The notes: generated from the letters alone by a model not told the origin. A stretch of DNA of 64,000 bases from Notolepis coatsorum (GCA_963971535.1 OZ020592.1:57934873-57998872); one strand, 5' to 3'; counted from the first letter of the stretch, positions 11,503-24,088 are shown. Made by a program: numbers and translations.

Positions 11503-12555
11503 TCACACACACAGACACACACACACTCACACACCCACACACACATAGTCACACACACACACACACACTCACACACACACATTTTCACATACACATCCAC
11601 ACACACACACACACAGAGAAGATCACTATTGAAATCCTTAATTTAAGCTCCAAACAAGTAAAATATAATTAGGTTTGGTCATACTTAAATTAGGTAATTA
11701 GTTAATGTGCCTGTTCTGTTTTCATTTATGTTCAATTTGATTAAATTGATGGTTTTATATTCTGATCTATTCTCTTCTATCCAGTTCTAATTTAATCTGT
11801 TATTCAGTTATATTCTATTCTAAAAGAATGATTAAAGTCAACAGACTTAGTGATAAAGAAATATATCTGTGTTTATGTGGGCAATTGTAATTCAAATATA
11901 GATAAATGGAAATGAAAATGATGCAATGTTTAAGGACAGTATATATTGTTGACTGTAAGGACAGCCTCTTTTTGCAGTTATGTGAAGGGGGTTGGGCTAT
12001 TAAGCCAAACCCCTATTTTTCAAATACCAGCTTAGCAGTCCTGTGATTGGAGGAATAATGTGATGATGTCATCAACTCCGAGACACTGGGCCTTGGGCTA
12101 TAAGATGGGGGTGATGGGGGGAAAGGAGGACTCTGAAACAACAACCCACAAGACAAGACCTCACCCACCATCTCACCCATCTAAAGCAGGCAACGAGGAC
12201 AAAGGAACTTCTTGGAGGGAAAATCAACTCTTTGTTCACTAGCCAAGACAACAAAGACCATCAACAACTTATCAACTATCATTCTTTATACTGTAATATT
12301 AGTCAGGTTGTTATCACTCACGGCATAGTGTTTGTGATCACAACTATAGCATTTTCTTATTGTAATTTGTATACACTCTTAAACTTTGATTAAACAACTG
12401 TTATACTACTTTCCTCCTAAATTCCTTCTGCCTGCACCGCTCAGTTTGAACAGAAGTGATTCCCAGAGCTTTAAGGTATTGAATCACAACGCAGAGTACC
12501 AGCAACCCGGTTCTGAAGCAGAGCAGAACCGAAATAGCTTGGGAAATCCACTTCA
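11164..12555 (+). repeat. 5' LTR of the gag-only element
   Basis: TGTGGTAAATTCCC...CACTTCA. It carries a (CA)n tract (11450-11615), a TATA-like ctataag near 12098 and an ATTAAA poly(A)-like signal near 12386. Short ORFs within it are repeated identically in the 3' copy, as expected for LTRs. Confidence 0.93.
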
Positions 12556-12558
12556 TTT

Positions 12559-12576
12559 TGGTGCCGGACTTCAGTG
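12559..12576 (+). promoter_or_regulatory. Candidate tRNA primer-binding site
   Basis: TGGTGCCGGACTTCAGTG lies three bases after the 5' LTR; TGG pairs with the CCA end of a tRNA. The tRNA species cannot be assigned by eye. Confidence 0.5.
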
Positions 12577-14046
12577 AATCAGAGCGCTCGTGTTATCACC
12601 ACAACAAAAGAAATACTAAGAGGTGAGTGTGATGATGTATGGGTGCTCTATTCGAACCACGGAGGGGGTTGCTAAGAATTTAACCTCATGTAAGCATGAT
12701 GTAAGGGAAAATTGATTTGAATGTTCTGGCTGGGGAGGGCGGCTCTGTAATCACTGTGCGTCGTATTTTCTAAAGTAGAGGTTTAGCACAATGAACGGAG
12801 CGCCGCTGCCAGTCGGAACAAGTAAGGGAGTAGGAACATGTATAGATTCGTGCTCAGAGTTGAACCAAGATAAACACCGTGCGTTGTATGTCTTAGAAGT
12901 AGAGGCTAAAGCACGCGTGCGTCGTATTTTCTAAAGTAGAGATTTAGCACAAGTAGGTCTGGTTTAGCCTTGGGCACGGGCGGGCGTGTTGAAATTAGAC
13001 TGCGTTAGGCGGTAACAAAAAATAGTACTTACGCGCCGCTGTGCGGCGTTCGAGAGACGGTAATGTGCGTGAATGCTGATTTTGTATTTTTTATTTGTGA
13101 TAGGAAGCGTGTATGAATGTATAGTTGGCGAATGTTTATGGTTAGGAGTGATTGGTGGGACGTGTGAGAGTATAGTTATGTTATTATGTAATTTAAGTCA
13201 CCGGTTGGCCATGGGGAAATGTAATGGTGAACGCCGGTTTTCCGAGGCCCGTGGAACGCAGCAGCCGTTAGCTGTTGTATTAGCCTCTGAGGCACCGGAG
13301 CATACGGAGGGAAAAGTAGACGTAACTCAAATGTATAAGGTCGATCGATAGTGTCTTGAGATTACGGGGATGTGTAAGGCACTTAAAAGTTTTCATATTC
13401 GTGGCGGACAAAATAGATATGTAACGTTTAAGGTGATTGGGATAATCTAGACGGGGACCCGGAAGTCGTTCTAAGATCGCCGGTAGTGACGACAGAGGGG
13501 TCAAACTAGTGTTTTGCTATTATGTTTTTATATTTCTATTTAAATCACTACACTGGCGTTCTGAGGGAAATAGGATTCTGTTGTGGGGTATGTGGTGTTA
13601 TATTAACGTTGCGAGGAGACGGCCCGCGCGGCGGAACGGGTCGTTGGGGAGCGTTTTTATGGGATCATGGGAGAAGCTAAGCTAATGCTACCTAGCCGCG
13701 CTAACGGCTAAAGCGGTCGCCGGTTGTGACGTCATAAGGGTGCGTGGTCTGACGGCCTACGCGCGCTGGGTTGAAGCTAACGAAGCTAATATGCTAAGCT
13801 AACTGTGCTGACGTCATGGCATTAACGGGGCTCTCGGGATGTCTCGCGATCGGGCGTCCATCTTGGTAGGGGCGGCGAGCGTCCATTGTTAAGGGGAAGG
13901 TGGAGTTTATTTAGGAATGCAGTAGGGGGCAGAAGAGGACAGGATGAATATGTTTGGATTCTGCTCACAGAACGTTTTCATTGTACACTCTCTCTCCCCC
14001 TCTCTTCTCTTTCTCCCCCTCTCTTTCTCTCTCTCTCTCTCTCTTC

Positions 14047-14077
<31 letters not shown>

Positions 14078-16285
14078 CCTCTCTCCTCTTTCTCCCCCTC
14101 TCTTCTCTTTCTCCCCCTCTCTCTCTCTCTCTCTCTCTCTCCCTCTCACCTCCCCTCCCTCTCTCTCTCTTTCTCTTTCACCCCCCCTCTCTTTCTTTCT
14201 CTCTCACCTCTCCTCCCTCCCTCTCCCTTTCCGCCTCTCTCCCTCTCTCTCTCGCCTCCCCTCCCTCTCTTTCTCTTTCACCCCCCCCCCTCTCTTTCTT
14301 TCCTTCTCTCACCCTCCTCCCTCCCTCTCCCTTTCACCTCCCCCCTCTCTCCCTCTCCCTCTCACCTCCCCCCCTCTTCCCCTCCTCTCCCTCTCTCTCT
14401 TTCTCTTTCACCCCCCCCTCTCTTTCTTTCCTTCTCTCACCCTCCTCCCTCCCTCTCCCTTTCACCCCTCTCCCTCTCACCTCCCCCCCTCTTTCCCTCT
14501 CCCTCTCTCTCTCTCTCTCTCTTACCTCCCCCCTCTCGCTCACTCCCCTCATTCCAACACCGCCTCTCTTCCATATGTTTCCCCCCTCCCCCCCCTCGGC
14601 CCCCCCGAAACGCTTTCTCTTTCTCTCCTAGTTTAGGGCCTGTATATAGAGGTTTTTTATGGGTTTCAAACGCGGTGTAGTGCTAGGTATGTTGGTTATT
14701 GCTGTTTACTGTAAGGTTTCAAAGGCGGTAGGTTGAGTTTGGGACTTATTATGCGTATGTTGTTGTTCCATATTCAGTTTTATTGTTATTTTTAGGGAAT
14801 TTCTAGTGCTGGCAGTGGTATTGGCTGGCGTTGGCGCTACGCTTTGGTCGACAAGGCGCTCGTACTTCTTTCCTTACATTTGGACGGGCTCCGTGTCAGT
14901 TCATGTTGGTGGGCCGTAAGTCGGAGCATAGTTACTCTACTCGGCTGCGCCTGCGATGGGGGTGTGGGTAGACAGTTCGTCGTGGCTCACTGTCTGCCTC
15001 CACGCTTTGTGCGCTGTGTGCGACTCGTCGGTGCTCGCTGCCACACTGCGCACAGTTTTCATTTTACCAGGGGTACGGGGACTGCTAAACGTCGTGGCGG
15101 GGGTGGGCTCGCTGTCTGCCACCGCGCATTAACGGGGGTGCGCTATGCGTGCACTCGTCAAAGGCTCGCTGCCACACTACGCGCGTCGAATTATATTATG
15201 TGTGGGTGTTTGGGTGACTGGTTACAGTGGTATCAGGGGTGCTGTATGTGTGTGGCTGTGGTTGTGAGTGGAATGATCTTTGAATATCCTTGAGTAGGGG
15301 GCCCGGGGTTTCGCGTTCCAGGTTGCAAACTGGGGGTGATGCCGTGGGCCACGGGACGAGTTGGCCAGTGGAATGTCATTGGTCGGCAGGATTTTCAATG
15401 TGGGGATGGTGTCGGCGACCTGTGGTTATGAACGGGTTGTGTGACACTGTTCTAGATGCACGGGGACTTCAGTGACATAAGGCACTGGAAATTGATTTCT
15501 GTTCCCGTGAGGAGCGCGTTATTTTAACACCTAAGGGGTTAGGTGTTACGGGGGAAATATAGTAACTGTGTGAGAGATTATGAATGGAAAATATGTATGT
15601 TACTGATATGTATAATGTAATATGAGCGAAATACATACTAGGCTTTCACGGACAGAAATAAATATAGTTACACATACACATAGTCATTTGCAAATAACGA
15701 TTAGAGTAAAAGTGAGGTTATTCACCTAAATTACCATGTCCGATACAGATGTTTAGAAATGATAGGCTGTAAATAACGAATTTCTGATTGACCAACAGAA
15801 GGAAACAGCTGATGAAAAATAAGTTCCCCGGAGTTGTGTTAAGAAGGATCACAACAGGATTGAGAGTCTGGGTTTCCAATGGAGACAACTGGAAAAAGAT
15901 TAAGGCTGTGTCATTGATAAATCAAAAACGAAGATTGCACAAATGCTCTCATGGGATCATAGTCTAGGAGATGCCCGACATTCCATGCTTAAAGACAAAT
16001 GATGGATTGTGAATGGGAAATATCACTGGTAATTAAGTGTATTTTTTGCTTCTCTCTTCACAGCTGCTCCAGGACGGATGGCCGGCGCTGACAATTCCGA
16101 ACCCCAACAGGGAGATCAAAGAGACTGTTGACAGTCAGGGGGTATAGTATCACAAGAGCGAGTTATCAATTCCTGTTTACACCAATATAGAAGTGTGAGT
16201 GAAATAAACTCAAGTTTGGTAAAAATAGTTTGAATACAGAGAAACTTGCTTTCCAAACGGTGACGTTACGAGTGTTTGGAGAAAG
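12577..16285 (+). other. 3.7-kb untranslated leader of the gag-only element
   Basis: No credible coding sequence. It includes a 650-bp pyrimidine tract (13985-14632, CTCTCT/CCCTC) whose Leu/Ser/Pro-rich frames are artefacts of composition, and GC-richer stretches (12900-13900, 14850-15450). A leader this long is unusual for a retroelement. Confidence 0.6.
13985..14632 (+). repeat. Polypyrimidine (CT/CCCTC) tract
   Basis: Nearly uninterrupted C and T on the plus strand for about 650 bases, a low-complexity region inside the retroelement leader. Confidence 0.95.
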
Positions 16286-17362
16286 GTGAGAATGGAAAAT
16301 ACACAGATAGGAGCAACCGGAGGGTTAGATGTACTGACCATAGAAAGGGTAGACAATCTGTCTATTTCAACGACTGGAGATGTCACAATAAAAGTGACGA
16401 AAAGATGGCCAAAGATATTCAGGCCATTACAGAACCTTGTAGTTAAAGGAGGCCGGTATAGAATGCGTACCCAAATCAAGTTAATGCCGATAACCTCTGC
16501 AGACATTACATTGACCGAATTGGACGTTGACTTGATTGACTGGAATTTGATCGACTCCCCTCTAGTGTCCAGTGAGACGGAGGGACTGGAAATAATGTCT
16601 TTTACTCCGCCACAGGGAGTCGTTGCAGCAAGCGACCCAGAGACAGCTGTATTACCCGAGTTAATCCACGCTGAAGTGTCCGTTGCAGATGACGGCCAGG
16701 TACAGACGTGCCTCCCTCTCGAACAACAGCTAGCCGAGGCTAGACGGGTAGTGGACTATCTCCAAGGCCTAATCCAGTCCACACAGCCCGGAGGGGAGAC
16801 AGGTTCCAATCGCCTCTCTCCCTCTCCCTCTGGAGAACCAGATGGCCAGAGACGGGCCCAGTTGGGGCCACAAGGGGGTCCCGTGCCGGAACAACAACAA
16901 ACCCCAATAAGACCACCCACGAGGTGGCAACCACGAGGAAAGGGTCAAAGCGGCAGAGGCAGGAATCCGAATGGCTACCGTGTGCGGCAGGTGCATTGTT
17001 GGACGTGTGGGACCCTCGGACACATTTCTCGGGACTGTGCAGAGTGGGACCATCTATCCACAACAGGGCGTGTTTGTACAGAAACAGGTGGCGGGCCCCT
17101 CCCAACCACGGGCCCCTCTCAAGGAACTGTGACTGGACCAAATAGGTACGTGGCTTTCTCCTCCGAACAGGCTCCAGGGAACCATGGCGATGATGGCATA
17201 CCACCAGGACATGTTCTGGGCCCGATGACCCCAGGGTCATCCGGTCACAGGCAACTGACCCACCGGGTCCCACAACCCGGGGGAGACCGCCAATGTTGTT
17301 GGATCTGTGGAGTGAACGGTCATTTTCAAAGGTCATGTCTGCAGAGGCCACCGGCAGAATAA
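16286..17362 (+). CDS. Gag-like protein with two CCHC zinc knuckles (358 aa)
   Basis: Structural/nucleic-acid-binding protein of the gag-only LTR element. Residues 1-110 show no domain I recognise. Residues 140-165 form a short amphipathic helix. Residues 170-235 are Pro/Gln/Arg-rich. Two zinc knuckles of CX2CX4HX4C form lie at 238-251 (CWTCGTLGHISRDC) and 338-351 (CWICGVNGHFQRSC). They are 86 residues apart, far more than in usual nucleocapsids. A canonical capsid domain with a major homology region is not visible. The frame is open throughout, fitting a recent insertion. Confidence 0.75.
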   Translation: MRMENTQIGATGGLDVLTIERVDNLSISTTGDVTIKVTKRWPKIFRPLQNLVVKGGRYRMRTQIKLMPITSADITLTELDVDLIDWNLIDSPLVSSETEGLEIMSFTPPQGVVAASDPETAVLPELIHAEVSVADDGQVQTCLPLEQQLAEARRVVDYLQGLIQSTQPGGETGSNRLSPSPSGEPDGQRRAQLGPQGGPVPEQQQTPIRPPTRWQPRGKGQSGRGRNPNGYRVRQVHCWTCGTLGHISRDCAEWDHLSTTGRVCTETGGGPLPTTGPSQGTVTGPNRYVAFSSEQAPGNHGDDGIPPGHVLGPMTPGSSGHRQLTHRVPQPGGDRQCCWICGVNGHFQRSCLQRPPAE

Positions 17363-17774
17363 AATGTATGCAACTGACTAGGGTAGAGGTGGGATATATT
17401 GAATGATAAAATATGCTCCTAATTAGATTAGAATAAAAAATAAAGAATAAAAATAGACAGTTAATCAATATTAGACAGTGTGATGATGTGACACTGCGGC
17501 AGCTAGTGATCAGTGAATTATCCATGCTTGGTCAACATTCAGATTGATCAAAGGGTGGACTGCATGATTAAGAAGTTAAAAAGACTCATAGTTGTTTCTA
17601 GTATTTTATAGTATTGATAGGAGCGTATTAACAGTTATGAGCAATAGGATAGGTGTTTATTTACTTTTATTTTTACTTCTCTTTTCTAGTGTGTTACGAG
17701 CAATTCCTGACTTAGGCCGGGAGCGTACATTTTGTTTATTCATTTGATTTCCCTTTTTGTTTCTTAAGTTAAAA

Positions 17775-17987
17775 ATGAGCTCAGAAGAAAAAAGAAAAAG
17801 CTCACAAGTTTGGTTTATTTTTTCATTTATTGGTTTGGCAGCGTTTTCTTTGTGTTTTGTTTTCTGTTTTCTTTCTTTCTGTGTGTTTTTTCTTAGGGTA
17901 CCTGGCAAGCTGGGAGTGATCTCGACACATCAGGACGGGGTAGTATATGTCTGTAAAATGGACTGGGAACAAAGTGAAGGAACATGA
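17775..17987 (+). CDS. Small ORF with one hydrophobic segment (70 aa), function unknown
   Basis: It starts MSSEEKRKSSQ (charged), followed by about 28 hydrophobic residues rich in Phe, Leu, Cys and Val, then a polar tail ending EQSEGT. This resembles a signal-anchor membrane protein and could be the remnant of an envelope leader. It lies 0.4 kb after gag in the same element. There is no homology I can name, and it may be fortuitous. Confidence 0.3.
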   Translation: MSSEEKRKSSQVWFIFSFIGLAAFSLCFVFCFLSFCVFFLRVPGKLGVISTHQDGVVYVCKMDWEQSEGT

Positions 17988-19287
17988 GCTAGTTATGGAT
18001 TTTTGTTCTCCGCCCATTGAATACCCAGTTTTAGGGGCTGGGGGTGTGTCGTGATTGGTAAAAGTGTTGGGAAGCATGATTCTCTGTACATTAATGAAGC
18101 TCAATAGGTTTGGTCGCTATTGGCCAAATTAGTCTTGTGTAGGGTGTGGACATGTGTAATTGATAATTGGCTTGTGGTGGGGAAGATGTGTGTTTAAGGC
18201 GGCCTGTGATTTGTTGCCATACACACAGGTTACTGGGAGAGTGGATGTGTCGGTGCTGACCGTCCGGTCCGGGTGCGGCTGTTCAAAGGACGACGGTAAC
18301 GATGTTTCATTGTGTATTTCACATCGAGAGGTGGAGGAGTATACTGTTTTGACAGCATAATATAATGAGAGCCATGTGAATTTTTCAGAATTTTGAAAAT
18401 TAATGATCTAAAAACCATGAAATATATAGATAAATGATTTGGAAAAGAAAGTTGTCAAAGCTCAGACCAGTAAAGAGAGTCTGAGGGAGGAAAATTATGG
18501 AAATTATGGATTCTCAATCAATTGTTGTGGTAGAAGTGATCCCCACTGTCCCCCGAAGCGATATGTATTCACTGCAGGATACGGATGGGAGAGGACACTG
18601 GCTAGTGTCTACCCAGCGGTTCCATGGGGAACCACAACACTGCGGAGAACCAGGAGACGCCTACCTCTCGGGCCGGGAGAGTCTTGGCCAACGCAGTGAC
18701 CGAGTCTTGAGGCTTCAGAGGGAAACGACAGACAACTAACGAGGAGACAGGCGGCTAGGCCTCAGCAACAACTCCGGCTGTCAACAGAAGCAAGGCCTCA
18801 ACCATTGACCAGGGGGTCAACCAGTGAAAGGGTCGAGCAGCCAGCAACAACCTCCCCACCGCTGTGACAGCAATAGAAGATACAGCAGGGGGCTCTACCC
18901 CCTAATAGAGGTCAACACGAGTCAAGATGTTCTTGACAGAAGACGGGGTGGGATAGAAAGGCAATTTGCTTTCTAATTCCACCTCCCAGAATGGGTGGCA
19001 CCATTCAGCAGTCGTGATACTGCACCAGCTCTGAGCAATAAAGAGGAGGCAGGGTCAAATCTAGAAAACATGGACCCCCCTCCTCAAATGCTCCAAGTCA
19101 GAATTTGACAACTCACAGTTGAAACCAATGGAAATTGATCTTGGTACGAGAACAAGTTGTTAAAAACTGTGCACATGATATATTTTATCCTAATATGATT
19201 TAAAATGTTTTAAGTATTTAGTAGTGTGTAGAAATTGATATCTATGTTTGACATATTAAGGATAGGTAAACTATCCAAGTGGGGAAC
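17988..19287 (+). other. 3' internal region of the gag-only element
   Basis: I recognise no pol or env sequence. An open frame at 18497-18739 (80 codons) is of unknown meaning. The region ends in the purine-rich run before the 3' LTR. Confidence 0.4.
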
Positions 19288-19595
19288 TGTGGTAAATTCC
19301 CAACATAGATCTCATGATTAACTAATGTGTAGAAATACTTGGCCCTTAATTATAGTTCATATTGTGTCACTAAGACCTTGTGGTCTCTCCAGGAGGGCAT
19401 TTGCATATAGTGGCAGCTGGGGTAATACTTACTTCCCTTTAGGGGGTGGGTAAGAACAAAGGGCAGGAACATGTGTCTCCTTTTAGGAGACATCAAAGGC
19501 CCAACTGGTCTGCCAAAAGACAATGATTAGGTCACATATTGATGGCTACATGTGACCATCAAAGGTCTGATTACACACACACACACACATAGACT

Positions 19596-19626
<31 letters not shown>

Positions 19627-20677
19627 TCACACACACAGACACACACACACTCACACACTCACACACACATAGTCACACACACACACACACACTCACACAC
19701 ACACATTTTCACATACACATCCACACACACACACACAGAGAAGATCACTATTGAAATCCTTAATTTAAGCTCCAAACAAGTAAAATATAATTAGGTTTGG
19801 TCATACTTAAATTAGGTAATTAGTTAATGTGCCTGTTCTGTTTTCATTTATGTTCAATTTGATTAAATTGATGGTTTTATATTCTGATCTATTCTCTTCT
19901 ATCCAGTTCTAATTTAATCTGTTATTCAGTTATATTCTATTCTAAAAGAATGATTAAAGTCAACAGACTTAGTGATAAAGAAATATATCTGTGTTTATGT
20001 GGGCAATTGTAATTCAAATATAGATAAATGGAAATGAAAATGATGCAATGTTTAAGGACAGTATATATTGTTGACTGTAAGGACAGCCTCTTTTTGCAGT
20101 TATGTGAAGGGGGTTGGGCTATTAAGCCAAACCCCTATTTTTCAAATACCAGCTTAGCAGTCCTGTGATTGGAGGAATAATGTGATGATGTCATCAACTC
20201 CGAGACACTGGGCCTTGGGCTATAAGATGGGGGTGATGGGGGGAAAGGAGGACTCTGAAACAACAACCCACAAGACAAGACCTCACCCACCATCTCACCC
20301 ATCTAAAGCAGGCAACGAGGACAAAGGAACTTCTTGGAGGGAAAATCAACTCTTTGTTCACTAGCCAAGACAACAAAGACCATCAACAACTTATCAACTA
20401 TCATTCTTTATACTGTAATATTAGTCTGGTTGTTATCACTCACGGCATAGTGTTTGTGATCACAACTATAGCATTTTCTTATTGTAATTTGTATACACTC
20501 TTAAACTTTGATTAAACAACTGTTATACTACTTTCCTCCTAAATTCCTTCTGCCTGCACCGCTCAGTTTGAACAGAAGTGATTCCCAGAGCTTTAAGGTA
20601 TTGAATCACAACGCAGAGTACCAGCAACCCGGTTCTGAAGCAGAGCAGAACCGAAATAGCTTGGGAAATCCACTTCA
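19288..20677 (+). repeat. 3' LTR of the gag-only element
   Basis: Near-identical to 11164-12555. By eye I find about three substitutions and small changes in the CA repeat. Confidence 0.93.
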
Positions 20678-21800
20678 ATACCTTACAAGAGGAGCTTGAG
20701 ATGAAAACTGTCATTGACGCTGCAGATGCAACATTAAGAACACTATCAAGTTGTGAGGAAAAGAAGAAGATGTCTGTTGAAGACAAAATATTTGTGGAAA
20801 TCATGTCGAACTCTACTGTGAGAAGTGATGGACATTACCAACTTGCACATACCAGTTATGCCCTATTAAAGTCTGCAGAGGACAACACAGATGCATTTTC
20901 AGCTGAAGCAGTTGACACTGTTCGAAGCAATTTCAATGAAAATGATTGTTTAAAGTCTGTTTCCACAGAAGAAGAAGCAGTGACAGAGGAAGTCGCTGTG
21001 TCAGACAGTGATGAAGGAGAAGAGGACAGTGATGAAGGAGATGAGAACAGCGATGAAGAAGAGGGCAGCGAGGATGAGGATGACTATTCGATCGTGCCTC
21101 ATATTCCCTCCAAGGAGTGGATTGTTCCTCAGACACTTCCTCAGAATGAACCAGATGACAATGGTGATGTGGGCGGTGAGGAAGAGGACGGCGTCGATGA
21201 TGAAGAAGAGGACGGCGTCGATGACGTCGATGATGAAGAAGTAGATGATGATGATGATGGGGACGGTGAGGAGGACGGCGTCGATGACGTCGATGATGAA
21301 GACGAGGAGGAGGACAGTGATAAAGAAGAGGAAGAAGAGGTAGATGAAGTGGACCAGTGGCCAAGCCATACTGCTACAAGCCATAAGACAAGATGTGCTG
21401 CCCCTGCTGGTCGAAGCCGGCATGTGCTGCCAACCTCTCATACTCAAGCCCCTCAGTCTCACACTGATCTACACCAAACAAGCGGAAGCAGCAACCTAGC
21501 ATCAGATGATGGTGAAGACAAGGAAGCTGATGATGGGGCAGAGGCAGAGGATGAAGACGGAGGAGAGGAAGGAGAGGAGGGGAACCAAAACACTGGATGG
21601 GCGGAAGCCATGGCTAAGATCCTGGGAAAGAAGACCCCAGAGAGTAAACCCTCCATCCTACTGAAGAACAAACAGCTAGACAAGCTGAAGGAGAAAAAGA
21701 AACGGGTTGACAAGAAGCGGACCTGGGAGATGATGTGTAGAGACAAACCTGACCTGGTCAAAGACAGAGAGATGGAACGAAATCTACAGAGAATTGCTAC
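20678..21800 (+). CDS. rrp15-like: Gag/Pol-like remnant fused to RRP15 (captured host gene), left part
   Basis: An open frame continues from the Gag coiled coil ([20 protein letters not shown]). It then passes [12 protein letters not shown] and SDGHYQL, which resemble the segment preceding reverse transcriptase in BEL/Pao Pol. It then enters a long Asp/Glu-rich region. From [20 protein letters not shown] onward it matches RRP15, the nucleolar protein needed for pre-60S ribosome maturation: [12 protein letters not shown] and [12 protein letters not shown]. There is no intron, so the source was probably spliced mRNA. The frame is interrupted after AT (21800) by an L2 LINE and resumes at 24089. 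The L2-derived residues after 21800 are not part of the gene. No restart near the RRP15 part is needed: the ATG at 20701 or the upstream Gag start would both read through. Confidence 0.85.
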
Positions 21801-24088
21801 ATTTACATTTACATTTAGTCATTTAGCTGACGCTTTTATCCAAAGCGACTTACAAGTTCTGTACGACAAGACAGCAAGAAGGGTACAACTCTATCAGCTG
21901 AGTAACAATGTTCATCAAGTGTTGCGTGTTACAGTGTAGGTTAGTTTATTAGGACAAGTGCATGACAGTAAGGTTAGTCATGGTTAGATTTTTTTTTTTT
22001 GTTTTTTTTTTTTATCATTTCAGATAATGGTTGAAGAAGTGAGTCTTTAGTCGACGGCGAAAGATTGGACGGGATTCGGCTGTCCTAACTGGGATGGGTA
22101 GTTCATTCCACCATTGTGGGGAAAGGACTGAGAATAGGCGGCTTCTCTTTGATGACCCTCCGGGAGCTTGGATAGGAGTAGGTCTGAGGCGGCCAGAAGA
22201 TGCAGAGCGTAGGGGTCTTGAGGGTGTGTAGTTAGAGACCATTGACCGGAGGTAGGCGGGAGCGGTTCCCTTTGCTGCACGGTATGCTAGGTCGAGGGCC
22301 TTGAAGCGGATACGTGCAGCAATGGGGAGCCAGTGCAGGTCCCTAAGAAGTGGGGTGACATGGGCCGACTTCAGTAGGTTTGATATCAGGCGGGCCGCTG
22401 CGTTTTGAATGAGTTGAAGAGGCTTGGTGGCAGTGGCCGGGAGGCCAGCTAGCAGTGCGTTGCAGTAGTCGAGGCGGGAGATGACTGTTGATTGGATGAG
22501 GAGTTGGGTGGCTTCTTTTGTCAGGAAGGGGCGTATCCTTCTGACGTTGCTCAGGAGGAATCTGCAGGTTCTGGTTGTCGCTGCGATGTGAGCAGAGAAG
22601 TTCAACTGGTCGTCGAGGACAACACCAAGGTTCTTGGCGGTCGGGGACGCGGTCACAGCTGCATTCTCGACTGTGATGGAGAGGTCGGTCAGGGGGGAGG
22701 ATTTGGCCGGCAGGTGGAGCAATTCTGTTTTGCTTAGGTTCAGTTTGAGGTGGTTGGTCGTCATCCAGGCGGAGATGTCGGACAGACAGGCCGAGATCCG
22801 CTCAGAGACGTGGATATCTGAGGGAGGGAAGGAGAGGAAGAGTTGAGTATCATCGGCATAACAATGATATGAGAAGCCATGAGACGTGATTATGTTACCC
22901 AGTGATTTAGTGTAGAGGGAGAAGAGAAGGGGTCCTAGGACCGAGCCCTGGGGGACACCCGTCCGGAGGGGGCGGGTGGCCGACAGAGTCCCTCTCCATG
23001 ACACTTGGTAGGAGCGGTCGTTGAGGTATGATGTCAGCCATGTCAGCGCAGATCCAGCCACTCCCATTCCTGCGAGGGCCGCGAGGAGGATCTGATGGTT
23101 GACTGTGTCGAAGGCTGCAGATAGATCTAGGAGAATCAGGACAGAGGAGAGGCCTTTCGCTTTTGCTAAGTGAAGTGCCTCTGTGACCGCAATGAGGGCC
23201 GTTTCTGTGGAGTGGCCAGTCCGGAAGCCAGACTGATTGGGGTCTAGGAGGTCATTCTGTAAGAGATAAGCAGTAAGTTGGTTGGATACAGCACGTTCAA
23301 GTGTTTTAGAAAGAAAGGAGAGAAGAGAGACAGGACGATAGTTGGCTATGACGGTGGGGTTCAGGGTTGGTTTTTTTATGAGGGGCGTGACTCTGGCTTG
23401 TTTTAGGGAGGTGGGGACCACCCCCGAGTTGAGTGAGGAGTTGATGGTTGCAGTTAGGAATGGGAGGATGTCCGGTGCTATGGTCTGGAGGAGTGGGGAG
23501 GGTAGCCGGTCCAGCTGGCATGTAGTCGGACGGTTCGACGTTACCAGTGTCAGGGTCTCGGCTTCTGTAATGGGAGAGAAAGATGACAGAGTGAAGGATG
23601 AGGTTCTCGATTCAGCGTTTGGAATGGGTGGGGGTTGGGAGAAGGAGCTGCGGATGTTCTCCACTTTTTCCTCAAAGAAGATCGCAAAGTCTTCGGCAGA
23701 AAAAGATGAGGGAGGAGGGGGTGGGGGGGGAGTGAGGAGGGAGGACATGGTAGCATGCAGTTTGCGAAGATTCTTGGCAGAGGCCTCGATCCTATGGTGA
23801 AAGAAAGAAGCTTTGGCATTAGTAATGGTTTTGGAGAATGTTAACAAGAGGTTGTGATATGTGTCGATGTCAGCAGTGAGGCGTGATTTTCTATACTTCC
23901 TCTCAGCCGCTCTCAGGACCTGTCTTTGTTCTCTCACTGCATCCGTCAGCCATGGACTGGGTGGGGAACGGCGGGCAGGTTTCTCAACGAGGGGACAGAG
24001 CTTGTCAAAGGAGGTTGCAAGGGCTGAGAGGAGGGTGGAGGTTGCCATCTCTGTGGGGAGAGCAGAGAAGGTGTCACTCAAAGGTAGA
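21801..24088 (-). mobile_element. L2 (Maui-type) LINE, 5'-truncated, inserted in the RRP15 copy
   Basis: Minus strand, with 5-bp duplication GCTAC (21796-21800 and 24089-24093). The tail is ATGTAA-type repeats after the familiar 'ggataaaagcgtcagctaaa' end. The coding part (22015-24088, about 690 codons, open) runs from just after the endonuclease through reverse transcriptase: NYRPVSLLSFLSKTLERAVS, SGFRTGHSTETALIAVTEAL, LDLSAAFDTVNHQILL, TGVPQGSVLGPLLFSLYTKS and CYADDTQLF, then the C-terminal domain ending FRRRLKTHFFNHYLK. The endonuclease is missing through 5' truncation. The open frame suggests a young insertion. Confidence 0.93.

Larger units (their letters stand above)
11164..20677 (+). 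mobile_element. Gag-only LTR retroelement (non-autonomous), 9.5 kb
   Basis: Direct repeats of 1392 and 1390 bp with TG...CA ends are flanked by a 4-bp duplication ATAC (11160-11163 and 20678-20681). A TGG-starting primer-binding-site candidate follows the 5' LTR, and a purine-rich 'aagtggggaac' precedes the 3' LTR. The 6.7-kb interior encodes one Gag-like ORF and no protease, reverse transcriptase, integrase or recognisable envelope. It may be an endogenous retrovirus-type or Ty3-like derivative mobilised in trans; the class is not resolved. Confidence 0.85.

Noticed and set aside
13886..14680. Long Ser/Leu/Pro-rich ORFs in all plus frames (up to 264 codons)
   Set aside because: Pure by-product of the CT-rich low-complexity tract in the retroelement leader; no codon structure or homology.
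16740..17525. 261-codon minus-strand ORF opposite the Gag-like gene
   Set aside because: Antisense shadow; the plus frame has two perfect CCHC knuckles and fits the LTR element orientation.
20933..21364. His/Pro-rich minus-strand ORFs
   Set aside because: Antisense shadows of the Asp/Glu-rich region of the RRP15 fusion.
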